The notes beneath the pieces were generated by a model. That model had not been told where the DNA came from, did no database searches, and saw only the letters and a list, made by a program, of their open reading frames with translations. Positions 32,637-41,130 of a DNA stretch of 64,000 bases are shown piece after piece (within the stretch, counting starts at the first letter, position 1; each line of letters starts with the position of its first letter). This DNA comes from an uncultured Fibrobacter sp. (lineage in GTDB: Bacteria > Fibrobacterota > Fibrobacteria > Fibrobacterales > Fibrobacteraceae): contig OMSO01000001.1 in NCBI GenBank assembly GCA_900313675.1, positions 62,001 to 126,000 of the forward strand. The letters are read 5' to 3'. Made by a program: the position numbers and the translations under genes.

Positions 32637-33574
32637 CAGTAACCTCTCCTACGGCGCAGCCTTTCGCTGGCCTTCAACAAAAACTGTCGTTCAGATTCCG
32701 TCAACGACTGGATTCCTTCTGCATTGACTTTTTTCAGGATTTCATCCATCCGCTTCTGTTCGTCCATGTAAAAGACTTCGCCTTCCAGAACTTCGGGTTC
32801 TTCAACTTGACTGTCAGCCCTCTCTCCCTGCCCATCCCGATTTTCGGTATCAAAGGGATTGTTCCATTTTTTATAGCGGCCGGGGTGTTTGGAGAACAAG
32901 CGGAAAAATCCGGACAAGGGCGAATTGTAAAGAATACTAGAGCTCTTGGTAAACACATTCTGGTACAAGGCCATATAAATAAAGCCCGCCACCACACCAC
33001 CCAAGTGGGCGAAGTGGGCAATGGCATCGCCGGTATTTGCAAACATGATATCAAAGGCAACCATCACCCACATGGCGTGCTTGATTTTCATGGGGATAAA
33101 AAAGAACATCAGAATTCGGCGTTCCGGGAAAAACTTGTAGTAGGCGACAAACACGCCCATCAAGGCACCGGAGGCTCCGATAATGGGATTATGGGTGAGT
33201 CCCAGAATACTCATGGCAACACTGAAGATAGCCGCAAATATTCCACAGAAGAAATACATGAAGGCAAAATGCTTGGTACCCATCCATTCCCCGACCTCTG
33301 CACCGAACATCCAGAGCATCAGCATATTGAAAAAGAAATGCATAAAATCTACATGGATAAACATGTAGGTTACGTAGCGCCAAGCCTCAAAGGGAGCCGT
33401 AGGCAAAAAGGCTCCGAAGTAGAGGATATATTCCTGAAGCGAGCCATATCCAACACCAGGCAGGTTCAAATGCAGCCCCAGCATACCGCCCACGATAGCC
33501 GCAATCGCAAACACCACAGCGTTTGAAATCAGCAGGACTCGAATAACCTTGGGTAAGAATCGAAAGGGCGTCAT
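32636..33574 (-). CDS. Rhomboid intramembrane serine protease
   Basis: A polytopic membrane protease of 312 residues that cleaves transmembrane helices. The catalytic dyad is visible: Ser135 in GASGALMG and His190 in HFAHLGGVVAG, plus the loop motif W-R (EAWRYVTYMFIH) and helix HFFFNMLMLW. The C-terminal about 70 residues are soluble, charged and family-specific. It sits between coaD (2 bp upstream) and the PfkB gene, with overlaps typical of an operon. Confidence 0.92.
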   Translation of the reverse strand: MTPFRFLPKVIRVLLISNAVVFAIAAIVGGMLGLHLNLPGVGYGSLQEYILYFGAFLPTAPFEAWRYVTYMFIHVDFMHFFFNMLMLWMFGAEVGEWMGTKHFAFMYFFCGIFAAIFSVAMSILGLTHNPIIGASGALMGVFVAYYKFFPERRILMFFFIPMKIKHAMWVMVAFDIMFANTGDAIAHFAHLGGVVAGFIYMALYQNVFTKSSSILYNSPLSGFFRLFSKHPGRYKKWNNPFDTENRDGQGERADSQVEEPEVLEGEVFYMDEQKRMDEILKKVNAEGIQSLTESERQFLLKASERLRRRRGY

Positions 33575-33576
33575 AC

Positions 33577-34080
33577 TTAACGGCTATTTTTCAACAACAA
33601 GGGAATGACTTCGACATGGACATAGTTCGAGAGTAATTCTCGACCGTCCACCGTATCCGAAACGCCGGCCTTCAAGAGTTCGCGAACCACGGAACTGCTT
33701 AACGACAAGTGTTCCGAAGCGCTGGAGAAAATAACCGTTTCGCATTCGGGATAAAGGGTCCGATTGTTCCAGGCGATGGACTGTTCATATTCAACATCCA
33801 TAGCACCGCGCACGCCCCGGACCAAAAACTTCGAACCGACGCTTTTCATAAAATCCACAGTCAGTCCATCATAAGATGTCACTTTCACGTTCGGGATTCC
33901 GGCAACGGACATGTTTATGAAGGTCAGGCGGTCCGATTCCGAAAACATGTTTTTCTTGGAGGCGTTTACGGCAAGCACAACCCACAGCTCATCGAAAAGG
34001 GCGGCGGCCCTTTTGACGATATCCAAATGCCCCAAGGTAAACGGATCAAAAGACCCTGCAAATACAGCAATTCTTTCCAT
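33577..34080 (-). CDS. coaD: Phosphopantetheine adenylyltransferase
   Basis: Fourth enzyme of coenzyme A synthesis, which makes dephospho-CoA from 4'-phosphopantetheine and ATP. The 167-residue protein has the nucleotidyltransferase motif GSFDPFTLGHLDIVKRA (His at the catalytic site), VRGVRGAMDVEYEQ and the SSSVVRE motif near the C-terminus. It is first in the minus-strand coaD-rhomboid-PfkB-reductase-radical SAM run. A TATATTTA box sits just upstream of the ATG in a telomere-like heptamer tract. Confidence 0.95.
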   Translation of the reverse strand: MERIAVFAGSFDPFTLGHLDIVKRAAALFDELWVVLAVNASKKNMFSESDRLTFINMSVAGIPNVKVTSYDGLTVDFMKSVGSKFLVRGVRGAMDVEYEQSIAWNNRTLYPECETVIFSSASEHLSLSSSVVRELLKAGVSDTVDGRELLSNYVHVEVIPLLLKNSR

Positions 34081-34096
34081 GCTGTAAATATAGTCA

Positions 34097-34145
34097 ATAG
34101 GGGTTAGGTTTTAGGGGTTAGGGGTTAGGATTTAGGGGGGGGGGG
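34097..34145. repeat. 7-bp tandem repeat with G-tract
   Basis: TAGGGGT TAGGTTT TAGGGGT TAGGGGT TAGGATT TAGGGGG ends in an uninterrupted G-run of more than ten bases. It superficially resembles telomeric DNA and may form a G-quadruplex. Confidence 0.65.
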
Positions 34146-34166
34146 AGCGTTGTGAGGATGACGTTC

Positions 34167-34715
34167 CTACGACCTATAAATCACCAACGAGGATTCCCCA
34201 TAGCGGCGGACCTGAACCAGTCCAGCGTCGGAGGCCTCTTTAATCCATGCGGGTAAGTTTCGACTGGGCGCCTCGAACACGGCCACACCATTAGGATTCA
34301 GCCACTGCCAGAAAGAGCGCAAGTCAGGATATTCCATATCCTTGAATGGCGGATCTGCATATATCAAATCAAAGCCGCCTTCGGCACACAGTTCCTCTTT
34401 TTCCAAAGTCAAGGCGTTCTTTTCGTACAAAGTAAGTTTCTTTTCCAAAGACAACGCCTTGTACCCCTGCAGCAAGAGATGTGCTTGGGAACGAACCATT
34501 TCCACAGCCACTACATGGGCCGCCCCGCGACTCAAGGCTTCGATTCCCATAATGCCCGAACCGGCAAACAGGTCCAGCATGCGGAATCCATCAACGCTTT
34601 GCAAAATGTTAAAAAGAGCCTCACGGGTCCTCGAACCCGTTGGCCTAGTTTTCATGCTGGGAGGAGAAGGGACCATCCGTCCACGAAGGTCCCCGCCCGT
34701 AATGCGAATAGGCAT
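34167..34715 (-). CDS. rsmD: 16S rRNA (guanine-N2-)-methyltransferase RsmD
   Basis: S-adenosylmethionine-dependent enzyme that methylates G966 of 16S rRNA. The 182-residue protein shows LDLFAGSGIMGIEALSRGA (SAM site), YADPPF (catalytic DPPF) and the N-terminal ITGGDLRGR typical of RsmD. It begins directly at the stop of the pilN-like gene, so it is the last member of the gatC-kdsB-comEA-pilM run. RsmD next to coaD is a widespread bacterial arrangement and is kept here apart from an 86-bp repeat-filled gap. Confidence 0.94.
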   Translation of the reverse strand: MPIRITGGDLRGRMVPSPPSMKTRPTGSRTREALFNILQSVDGFRMLDLFAGSGIMGIEALSRGAAHVVAVEMVRSQAHLLLQGYKALSLEKKLTLYEKNALTLEKEELCAEGGFDLIYADPPFKDMEYPDLRSFWQWLNPNGVAVFEAPSRNLPAWIKEASDAGLVQVRRYGESSLVIYRS

Positions 34716-35726
34716 TTAAGGAACCACGAACATCACGAACTGCATTGAGCTCTGGATGTCATGCTTGGCAAAAAACATTTCCATCTTCGTGACGCCTACA
34801 CGAACTGGAGATTCCAGCAGAGCAGAAGCAAAATTCTGCAGTTCCGGAAAATCCGAATTGGCAGACACCGTGTAAGAGTAGCGTTTGTACACGCCAAAAT
34901 CCTCTACGGCAGGCTTTTCGAGCCCCTTGAAATTCAGTTTGGCATTGGTTGCAAGAGCCTTCAACGCCTTGAGTTCTTCTGCAACTTCGGCAGTCTTCAC
35001 AAAGTTCTTAACAGCTGTCAAGTTCGGCGAGGAAACATTAAACAAGCCAAAAGCGGTAATGTCCGTAGCTGGAGCATTTTCCGGCAGCGGAGGAGTTCTG
35101 AAATCGGTACTAACCGCCTTCACCCTTTCCAAAAAGCTCCGCTGGGAAGTGGGTTTGGCGGCCACACCACGAATATAGTAGTAGTTAGGCGTTTGGAAAA
35201 TACAATCCGAAAAGCCCACATCATCGGGAGTTGCCGTTGCAAGGAAGGTAAGGAACTGAGCACTAGCCGCTTTCTGGTAAGAAATTTTTTCTAGCGGCAA
35301 GTAAGACTCATAACTCTTCCGGCTATTATTGTACAATGCCTGGGGATTGATTTCTGCAACCACCTGTTTTACAGACATTCCCTCACGCATCTTAAGCACA
35401 GCACGTTCGGCAGCAGCTTCCGCCTCCAACAGCCCACCGGCTGTGGTGGTCTGTCCGGCACCCAAGGTCAAGGCTTGGCTCGGGTCCTCTGCCCCTATCA
35501 AGGACAGATAGGCTTCAGGCAACGCTCCTTGCAGGGGAGTTGGAACGCCAAACACACTCAAGAAACAGCTGAACGCGACAAAGACAAAGGCCGCAGCCAA
35601 ACCTGCAGTCAGCAACTTGGACTTAGAAGACTTTCTTGCAGCGCGGACATCGGTCACATGGACCGGGTTCACATTCTCCATCAGGGAGGAACGCTCAGCA
35701 GCCTCAATAAGGTTCAAGTGAATCAT
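34716..35726 (-). CDS. PilN/PilO-like type IV pilus assembly component (tentative)
   Basis: A 336-residue bitopic inner-membrane protein with a cytoplasmic N-terminus of about 37 residues, one membrane helix (LTAGLAAAFVFVAFSCFLSVFG) and a periplasmic remainder with a helical segment followed by two mixed alpha/beta halves. No close family signature is seen. The call rests on topology and context: its ATG overlaps the pilM-like stop as ATGA, and PilM normally binds the N-terminus of PilN (INLL-like motif; here MIHLNLIEAA fits well). It may combine PilN and PilO roles. Confidence 0.6.
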   Translation of the reverse strand: MIHLNLIEAAERSSLMENVNPVHVTDVRAARKSSKSKLLTAGLAAAFVFVAFSCFLSVFGVPTPLQGALPEAYLSLIGAEDPSQALTLGAGQTTTAGGLLEAEAAAERAVLKMREGMSVKQVVAEINPQALYNNSRKSYESYLPLEKISYQKAASAQFLTFLATATPDDVGFSDCIFQTPNYYYIRGVAAKPTSQRSFLERVKAVSTDFRTPPLPENAPATDITAFGLFNVSSPNLTAVKNFVKTAEVAEELKALKALATNAKLNFKGLEKPAVEDFGVYKRYSYTVSANSDFPELQNFASALLESPVRVGVTKMEMFFAKHDIQSSMQFVMFVVP

Positions 35727-36637
35727 ACTTCCTCCATAAGGTTCAAGGCCGCGCCAATAGCACCAGCACAGCTAAGAACCGCAGCAGAGTCTTCTTCTTC
35801 CACCGGAAGTCTTAGACTGGAGAAGGAGTCCATCAAAACAATCTGGTATTCAGGAAGAACACCCTGCAGACTCTTCATAAACAAGGGATCCGTCGCTAGT
35901 TCGCCACATAGGTGTATTTGCTTGACATCAAAAGAAACGTCATCTTCTTTGGCAAAATCAATCTGTTCACGAATGCCGTTGGCCAGGAATCCGTACGCCT
36001 CTTCAGCGGACTTGTCCACAAGGGAAAGGGTTGAAACACAACGCAAATCCTGGAGTCGATCCTTGGAAATCCACATCATTGTAACGCCAGCGAAATCAGC
36101 CTTGATTACACATTCCAATCCGTCAATATGGTCTGCGGCATCCATCAAGTTTAGTAACGAGAGTACATCCACTTCCATAGTCTTAGGCGCTAACGCCTTG
36201 TTGCGGAAGCCTTTACGAACGCCATCCACCCATTCTCGACGAACCGCAATCAACAGAACGGTTTCGCCAACGGTAGCATCACCGCACAGGACTTGATAGT
36301 CCATGATATAGGAGCCCTTTTCGGCGTTGGTAATGAGCCCCAAATACCATTCCAGGTATTCTTCACGGTTGGCGCAAGCCTCAGCAGGTACATACACCTG
36401 CCTTATAACTGAGCGGAATGCCGGAATAGAAAGAGACACTGCCTCTACGGATTCCTGCTGAACGGACTCCAACCAAGCCTGGAGGACCGTTTCAAAAGTG
36501 TAAACGTCATCCAAGGGACTGGTGCCAGTCTGGAGAATTGCCGTGCGCAAAACCCGCTTTTCGGCGGAGTCCAACAGGGCCACTTTTAGGGAAGCATCCC
36601 CAACCTCAATACCTAGATAAATCTTCGTATCACTCAT
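35723..36637 (-). CDS. pilM: PilM-like actin-fold pilus assembly protein
   Basis: A 304-residue actin/FtsA-fold protein with the opening IYLGIEVGDASLKVALLD (phosphate-1-like loop) and a later CAGAIGAALNL (phosphate-2-like) at the C-terminus. PilM is a cytoplasmic ring component that links the pilus ATPases to the PilN/PilO inner-membrane complex. Coupled translation with the PilN-like gene supports the call. It could also be a GspL cytoplasmic half in a type II secretion setting. Confidence 0.72.
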   Translation of the reverse strand: MSDTKIYLGIEVGDASLKVALLDSAEKRVLRTAILQTGTSPLDDVYTFETVLQAWLESVQQESVEAVSLSIPAFRSVIRQVYVPAEACANREEYLEWYLGLITNAEKGSYIMDYQVLCGDATVGETVLLIAVRREWVDGVRKGFRNKALAPKTMEVDVLSLLNLMDAADHIDGLECVIKADFAGVTMMWISKDRLQDLRCVSTLSLVDKSAEEAYGFLANGIREQIDFAKEDDVSFDVKQIHLCGELATDPLFMKSLQGVLPEYQIVLMDSFSSLRLPVEEEDSAAVLSCAGAIGAALNLMEEV

Positions 36638-36672
36638 ATACTCAACGACTTATGAAAACGTACACCCTAAAA

Positions 36673-37134
36673 CTAATCAAAAATCACCCCCTGTAGGAGG
36701 CCTTCCAGTTTTTTCTTGCCGATTCCGGGCACTTTTTCCAAATCCTGAGGGCCTGAAAAGGGGCCGTTTTGAACGCGAAACGCCAAAATTTTCTCGGCAA
36801 GCTTGGGTCCAACCCCCTTCAAGGCACACAATTCCTCTACCCCGGCAGAATTGACATGTATGGGCAAATTCGGCTTTTTTTGCTTGTTTTTCGCATTTTT
36901 TTGTTTTTTACCCTTGTATTCAGACGAATCGGCGTTTGTTACTTTGTTCATAATTGTATCGGAATCGGGTCCGGACTTTTTCGAGATATAATCCCTTTCA
37001 GCGACATATTCCAAATTGGAGTATTCGTCCACCTGCCCGATGGCGGGTATGCCCCAGGGTAGATAGCGGAAAACCAGCCCAAGTACCAAAAAGACCAGGG
37101 CCATACGGAGGATCTGTTTTTCGGGAGCGTTCAT
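36673..37134 (-). CDS. comEA: ComEA-like helix-hairpin-helix DNA-binding protein
   Basis: A 153-residue membrane-anchored protein: an N-terminal hydrophobic segment (MALVFLVLGLVFRYL), a charged linker rich in Lys/Asn, and a C-terminal tandem helix-hairpin-helix (IHVNSAGVEELCALKGVGPKLAEKIL, then LEKVPGIGKKKLEGL). ComEA binds double-stranded DNA in the periplasm during natural transformation. The ATG at 37134 is preferred, although a GTG at 37143 is possible. It is adjacent to pilM and pilN-like genes, consistent with a DNA-uptake pilus. Confidence 0.85.
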   Translation of the reverse strand: MNAPEKQILRMALVFLVLGLVFRYLPWGIPAIGQVDEYSNLEYVAERDYISKKSGPDSDTIMNKVTNADSSEYKGKKQKNAKNKQKKPNLPIHVNSAGVEELCALKGVGPKLAEKILAFRVQNGPFSGPQDLEKVPGIGKKKLEGLLQGVIFD

Positions 37135-37143
37135 CAAGAGCAC

Positions 37144-37896
37144 CTACGGACTACGCAGGGGCTCCTTAAATCGTCCGTCCGGCAGCCCCTGCTTTTTTTG
37201 TTCATGTAGCAAGGCTTCGACGGCATTCGCGTCAGAAGGCACATCCACGGAGATGCTCTCATAGGGACTCTGGACCATACGGATAGGGCGCACGCCCATA
37301 ATCCGCATCTGCTCCAGGGAGCGTTCCAGTTCAAGCTTACTCTGGGACAAAGAAGTAAATTCATCGCGGGACCTGCGGGAATAGGCATAGATTCCCTGGT
37401 GCTGGAACCACCGGCCAGCTTCGCCTGCAGGAATTTCCCGGCGAAAATCGACGGCAAAACCGTCCTTGACCAAGACCTTCACCACCGTCTTCAAGGGAAC
37501 GTCTTCCGGCTTAAGCGGGCAGGCCACCGTCACCCAGCAGTCCGGGTTTTCGGCAAGAGTCCGGGCGACATCCCACAAGACCGAAGGCTCTACCAAGGGT
37601 TCGTCACCCTGCAGGTTCACCACCAGGTCAAGGTCCAGGGCGCGGGCGGCCTCCGCCACCCGGTCAGAACCGGTAGCCGCCTCTCCCGTCAACAAGAATT
37701 CGAATCCGGCACGGGAAACCACCTCGGCAATCTCGTCGCTGTCGGTAGCACAGACGATGCGGTCAAAGCATTCTGCAAGGGCCGCCCGCTCCAGGGTGCG
37801 GACAATCATCTCCTTGCCGCACAACTTGAAAAGCGGCTTCCCGGGAAACCGGGAAGACCCCATGCGGGCAGGAACAATGCAGGATACAGGAGACAT
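37144..37896 (-). CDS. kdsB: CMP-KDO synthetase
   Basis: 3-deoxy-manno-octulosonate cytidylyltransferase, which activates KDO with CTP for LPS inner-core assembly. The 250-residue protein has CIVPARMGSSRFPGKPL (nucleotide site), VNLQGDEPLV and the WFQHQGIYAYSR and SVDVPSD motifs of KdsB. It lies 20 bp after gatC and 9 bp before comEA. Together with the LpxL-like gene it shows that the organism makes lipopolysaccharide. Confidence 0.95.
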   Translation of the reverse strand: MSPVSCIVPARMGSSRFPGKPLFKLCGKEMIVRTLERAALAECFDRIVCATDSDEIAEVVSRAGFEFLLTGEAATGSDRVAEAARALDLDLVVNLQGDEPLVEPSVLWDVARTLAENPDCWVTVACPLKPEDVPLKTVVKVLVKDGFAVDFRREIPAGEAGRWFQHQGIYAYSRRSRDEFTSLSQSKLELERSLEQMRIMGVRPIRMVQSPYESISVDVPSDANAVEALLHEQKKQGLPDGRFKEPLRSP

Positions 37897-37916
37897 AGTC
37901 CAGGCAAAGGAGGCTT

Positions 37917-38204
37917 CTAGCCGCCAATGACCTTGGGAATGGCAAAGTGGTCGTTTTCCACCGCCGGCGCATTTGCAAAAGCCTGCTCTAGGGTAAATCC
38001 CTGTACAGGTACGTCTTCGCGAAGAACCGTCTCGCCGGTTTCGACGGCGGTCATAGGTTCTACATTGGAAAGGTCCAGAGCCTTCAGCGCTTCCAGATGA
38101 TTGAGCATCTTGTCCAGGTGGCCCTTGACGGCAGGAATTTCCTCTTCGGAAATGCTCAGGCGGGACAATTTGGCCAATTTCAGGACTTCATCGTTTTCAA
38201 GCAT
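37917..38204 (-). CDS. gatC: Amidotransferase subunit C
   Basis: A 95-residue GatC, the linker that stabilises GatA and GatB in the tRNA-dependent amidotransferase. The sequence VLKLAKLSRLSISEEE, LDKMLNHLEAL, DLSNVEPM and the C-terminal AVENDHFAIPKVI are the family's signature. The ATG at 38204 has a GGAGAG site. It starts the minus-strand run through rsmD and has a TATATTA box just upstream. Confidence 0.93.
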   Translation of the reverse strand: MLENDEVLKLAKLSRLSISEEEIPAVKGHLDKMLNHLEALKALDLSNVEPMTAVETGETVLREDVPVQGFTLEQAFANAPAVENDHFAIPKVIGG

Positions 38205-38260
38205 AGGACTCTCCAATCTTTACGAGGGGTAATATAGAAAAATTTGGAATGAAAGGCAAA

Positions 38261-38380
38261 TGAGTTGTGAGTTGTGAGTTGTGAGTAGTGAGTGGTGAGT
38301 GGTGAGTGGTGAGTTATGAGTTATGAGTTATGAGTTATGAGTTGCGAGTTATGGGTTGTGAGGTGTGAGGTGTGAAATTA
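38261..38380. repeat. Longest 7-bp tandem repeat tract
   Basis: About sixteen consecutive 7-base units of TGAGTTG, TGAGTGG, TGAGTTA and close variants. Neighbouring units are the most alike, as expected from slippage. Confidence 0.85.
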
Positions 38381-38394
38381 GTCCATTTTCGTCA

Positions 38395-38526
38395 TGTTCG
38401 CGAAAGCGAACATCTGCTTGCATCCCTCAAGCGGATCCTCGCCTTCGCGAGGATGACACCTCTCGAAACCGGCTATCCTAACCACTAATCACTAACCCCT
38501 AGCCCCTAGATCCTAACCCCTATCCA
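38395..38526. repeat. Palindromes and a second heptamer tract
   Basis: Holds GTTCGCGAAAGCGAAC and GATCCTCGCCTTCGCGAGGA palindromes. From 38477 a 7-base series follows (CTAACCA CTAATCA CTAACCC CTAGCCC CTAGATC CTAACCC CTATCCA), running into the uvrD stop region. No gene is present. Confidence 0.65.
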
Positions 38527-41001
38527 CTACCCCACCACCTGCAGGGCGGCATATTTCAAGATAATGGTACGCAGGTTTCCATCGCCAAAACGGACATCTA
38601 CACGGGCGTTGTCCCCTTCGCCGTAACAGCGGGTAACAGTCCCGACTCCGTACTTGATGTGCCGCACCTTTGCTCCCGGATGGAAAGGATTCTCGCTATA
38701 CTCATCATAGACAATGCGAGGGCCCGACGTATCCACAGAACTAGTGGTCGGCGCCACCTTTATGGGATTGCGATAGACGATACGCCGGTCGTTCTTGCGG
38801 ACCGAATCCGGAACGGAACCCCTGGAACCTCCGAACCGAGACCCGCCCGAAATGCCCGACGAACTCGAGCCCGAAGTTCCGGAGCCAAAGCTCCGGTTGC
38901 GAACAAAAGACGGGGCGCTATTGTAACGGGGCTTTTCGGGAGCATCAGGCGTCCAGCCCGAAAAGGCGGGCCGTTCATCTATGCAGGGCGTAAATTCTAC
39001 GACAGAAGGATCCAGTTCCTTCAAGAACCGAGACGGCGCAAAAGGCCGGATAGTCCCCTGGAAAAAGCGACGTTCCGCATGGTACAGGTAAAGCTTCTTT
39101 TCGGCACGGGTACAGCCTACGTAGAACAGGCGACGTTCCTCTTCAAGCTGGTCGTTGGCCTCCTTGACGCTCAGCATAGAGCTTTCCCGAATCAGCGGGA
39201 AAATGCCATCGTCACAGCCGGCAATGTGCACCGTATTGAATTCTAGACCCTTCGCCATGTGGATGGTCATAAGAGTTACATGGCCCTTGGAATCGTCCAC
39301 CTTCTTGTCGGCGTCGGTCAAGAGGGAAATATCCTGCAAGAAGGCGTCTAACGTGGCCCCCGGATGTTCTTCGTCGAATTCACGGATAGCGTTAATCATT
39401 TCATCGACGTTGCCTATCCGTTCGTCTGCAGAAAGTTCGTCGTCTTTCCGCAAGAATTCCTTGTAGGCGACATCGTTTACAATCCGTTCTGCCAGGAGCG
39501 GGAGCGGAGTCTCTCCGGCGGCCACCAGTTCTTTCCAGGACTGGATCAAGTCCACAAAGCCTTTCAGCTTGGGAGCGGAACGGGACACACCGCTAGCCTC
39601 GGCCACAAGCATCTGCCAGAAGGTTCCTTCGCCATTTCGAACGCGGGCAAGGACATTCTCTACTGAAGTCTTGCCGATGGCACGGGGCGGCGTGTTGATG
39701 ACCCGCAGGTGGGCGGCATCGTCCTTTTCATTTGAAAGAAGACGCAGATACGAAAGGATATCCCGGACTTCCTTGCGGTCCCAGAACCGCGTACCACCAA
39801 AAATCACTGAAGGAATGCGGTTGTCATTCAAGGCTTTTTCTATCACGCGGGACTGGGCATTGGTGCGGTAAAACACCGCCGTCTTGGAGTAATTCGCCTC
39901 ACCCGCCACGGCAATCAAATCCGCTATCTGCTGGGCTTCGCTGCGATCGTCCATCGTGTGCCGTACCCGGATGGGGTCGCCGGCCTCTTCCTTGGAATAC
40001 ACCACCTTCTGCATTTCCAGGGGGCGCACGTTGTGGGCTATTACGGAGCCCGCCCCCTTCACGATATTCGACGTAGAGCGGTAGTTCCGTTCCAATTTCA
40101 CAATAGTCACCGGGGCAAAATCCCTATGGAAATTGCGGATAATCTTGATGTTCGCCCCACGCCAGCCGTAAATGCTCTGGTCGTCGTCGCCCACCACCGT
40201 CACGTTTTTCTGCTCGTTAATGAGCAACTTCAAAAGCTCATACTGCACGTCGTTGGTATCTTGATATTCATCTACCACCACGTACTTGTAGCGTTCCGCC
40301 AGCTGGTCTGCCAAGTGGGGTACTTTCTGGAGCATGAGCACCGTATTGAACAGCAGGTCATCAAAGTCCATGGCGTTGGATTCCTTGAGGCGCTTCTGGT
40401 ATTCCCCGTAAAGTCTTGCCATTCTCTCCTGGTCGGCAAATTCAGCCCGCATCATGGCGATTTCCGGCGTCTGCAAAACAGCTTCGCCGTTGGTATATAG
40501 AATGGTGTTCTTGTACCGAGAAATGGCTCCGTGAAGTTTTTTTACTTCGGACGCATCGTAATTTTCGCCCAGTTCTTCCTTGAGGATTTCTTTCAGAATC
40601 CGTTTCTGGTCATCGTCGTCATAGATGGAGAAATTGTTGTCGTACCAGGAGCCGCCCATGGTGTGAATCACAAAATCTTTGGTCAGGCAAAGCCTCAAAA
40701 GTTTCAGGCACACGGAATGGAAGGTGCCCATCCAGTTGAAGGCCAGGCGAACCTGCAAAAGTTTCTGGATACGCTCTTTCATTTCGCGGGCAGCCTTGTT
40801 GGTAAACGTCACCGCCAGAATCCGGTCCGCCTCCACCTGATGGAACGACACCAGATGGGCAATCTTGTAGGTGATGGCACGCGTCTTGCCCGAACCCGCC
40901 CCGGCCAAAATCAGCATAGGGCCGTCAATCTTCTTGGCAGCCGCCGCCTGTTCCGGGTTCAGTTCCTTGTCTAAAACACTACCATCAACAATATTAGCCA
41001 T
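38527..41001 (-). CDS. UvrD/PcrA-type DNA helicase
   Basis: An 824-residue superfamily 1A 3'-to-5' helicase for repair and replication-fork processing. Motifs in order: LNPEQAAAAKK (Q), AGAGSGKT (I, Walker A, about 34-41), TFTNKAAREM (Ia), VVDEYQDTN (II), GDDDQSIYGWRG (III), LERNYRS (IV), VTLMTIHMAKGLEF (V) and LFYVGCTRAEKKL (VI). The C-terminal end has a Gly/Ser-rich linker and a small domain (VRHIKYGVGTVTRCYGEGDN) like the Tudor domain of PcrA that contacts RNA polymerase. Confidence 0.94.
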   Translation of the reverse strand: MANIVDGSVLDKELNPEQAAAAKKIDGPMLILAGAGSGKTRAITYKIAHLVSFHQVEADRILAVTFTNKAAREMKERIQKLLQVRLAFNWMGTFHSVCLKLLRLCLTKDFVIHTMGGSWYDNNFSIYDDDDQKRILKEILKEELGENYDASEVKKLHGAISRYKNTILYTNGEAVLQTPEIAMMRAEFADQERMARLYGEYQKRLKESNAMDFDDLLFNTVLMLQKVPHLADQLAERYKYVVVDEYQDTNDVQYELLKLLINEQKNVTVVGDDDQSIYGWRGANIKIIRNFHRDFAPVTIVKLERNYRSTSNIVKGAGSVIAHNVRPLEMQKVVYSKEEAGDPIRVRHTMDDRSEAQQIADLIAVAGEANYSKTAVFYRTNAQSRVIEKALNDNRIPSVIFGGTRFWDRKEVRDILSYLRLLSNEKDDAAHLRVINTPPRAIGKTSVENVLARVRNGEGTFWQMLVAEASGVSRSAPKLKGFVDLIQSWKELVAAGETPLPLLAERIVNDVAYKEFLRKDDELSADERIGNVDEMINAIREFDEEHPGATLDAFLQDISLLTDADKKVDDSKGHVTLMTIHMAKGLEFNTVHIAGCDDGIFPLIRESSMLSVKEANDQLEEERRLFYVGCTRAEKKLYLYHAERRFFQGTIRPFAPSRFLKELDPSVVEFTPCIDERPAFSGWTPDAPEKPRYNSAPSFVRNRSFGSGTSGSSSSGISGGSRFGGSRGSVPDSVRKNDRRIVYRNPIKVAPTTSSVDTSGPRIVYDEYSENPFHPGAKVRHIKYGVGTVTRCYGEGDNARVDVRFGDGNLRTIILKYAALQVVG

Positions 41002-41070
41002 CTAAAGCCCCTGATTCTACACAAATGTGCAATATAGAAACTTTTCCCATCTATCGGGGAAACAAAAAAA

Positions 41071-41106
41071 AGAATTAAAAATGAAACAGGTCATTTTTAA
41101 TTCTTC
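41071..41106 (-). terminator. Terminator of the thiL-gspE transcript
   Basis: On the minus strand AATTAAAAATGA pairs with TCATTTTTAATT around a six-base loop, followed by eight T residues. Confidence 0.8.
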
Positions 41107-41130
41107 ATTCTTACTATTTCATTTATCTGA

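Noticed and set aside
34097-34150. Chromosome end (telomere)
   Set aside because: The sequence continues with normal genes on both sides, and other heptamer words occur in many gaps.
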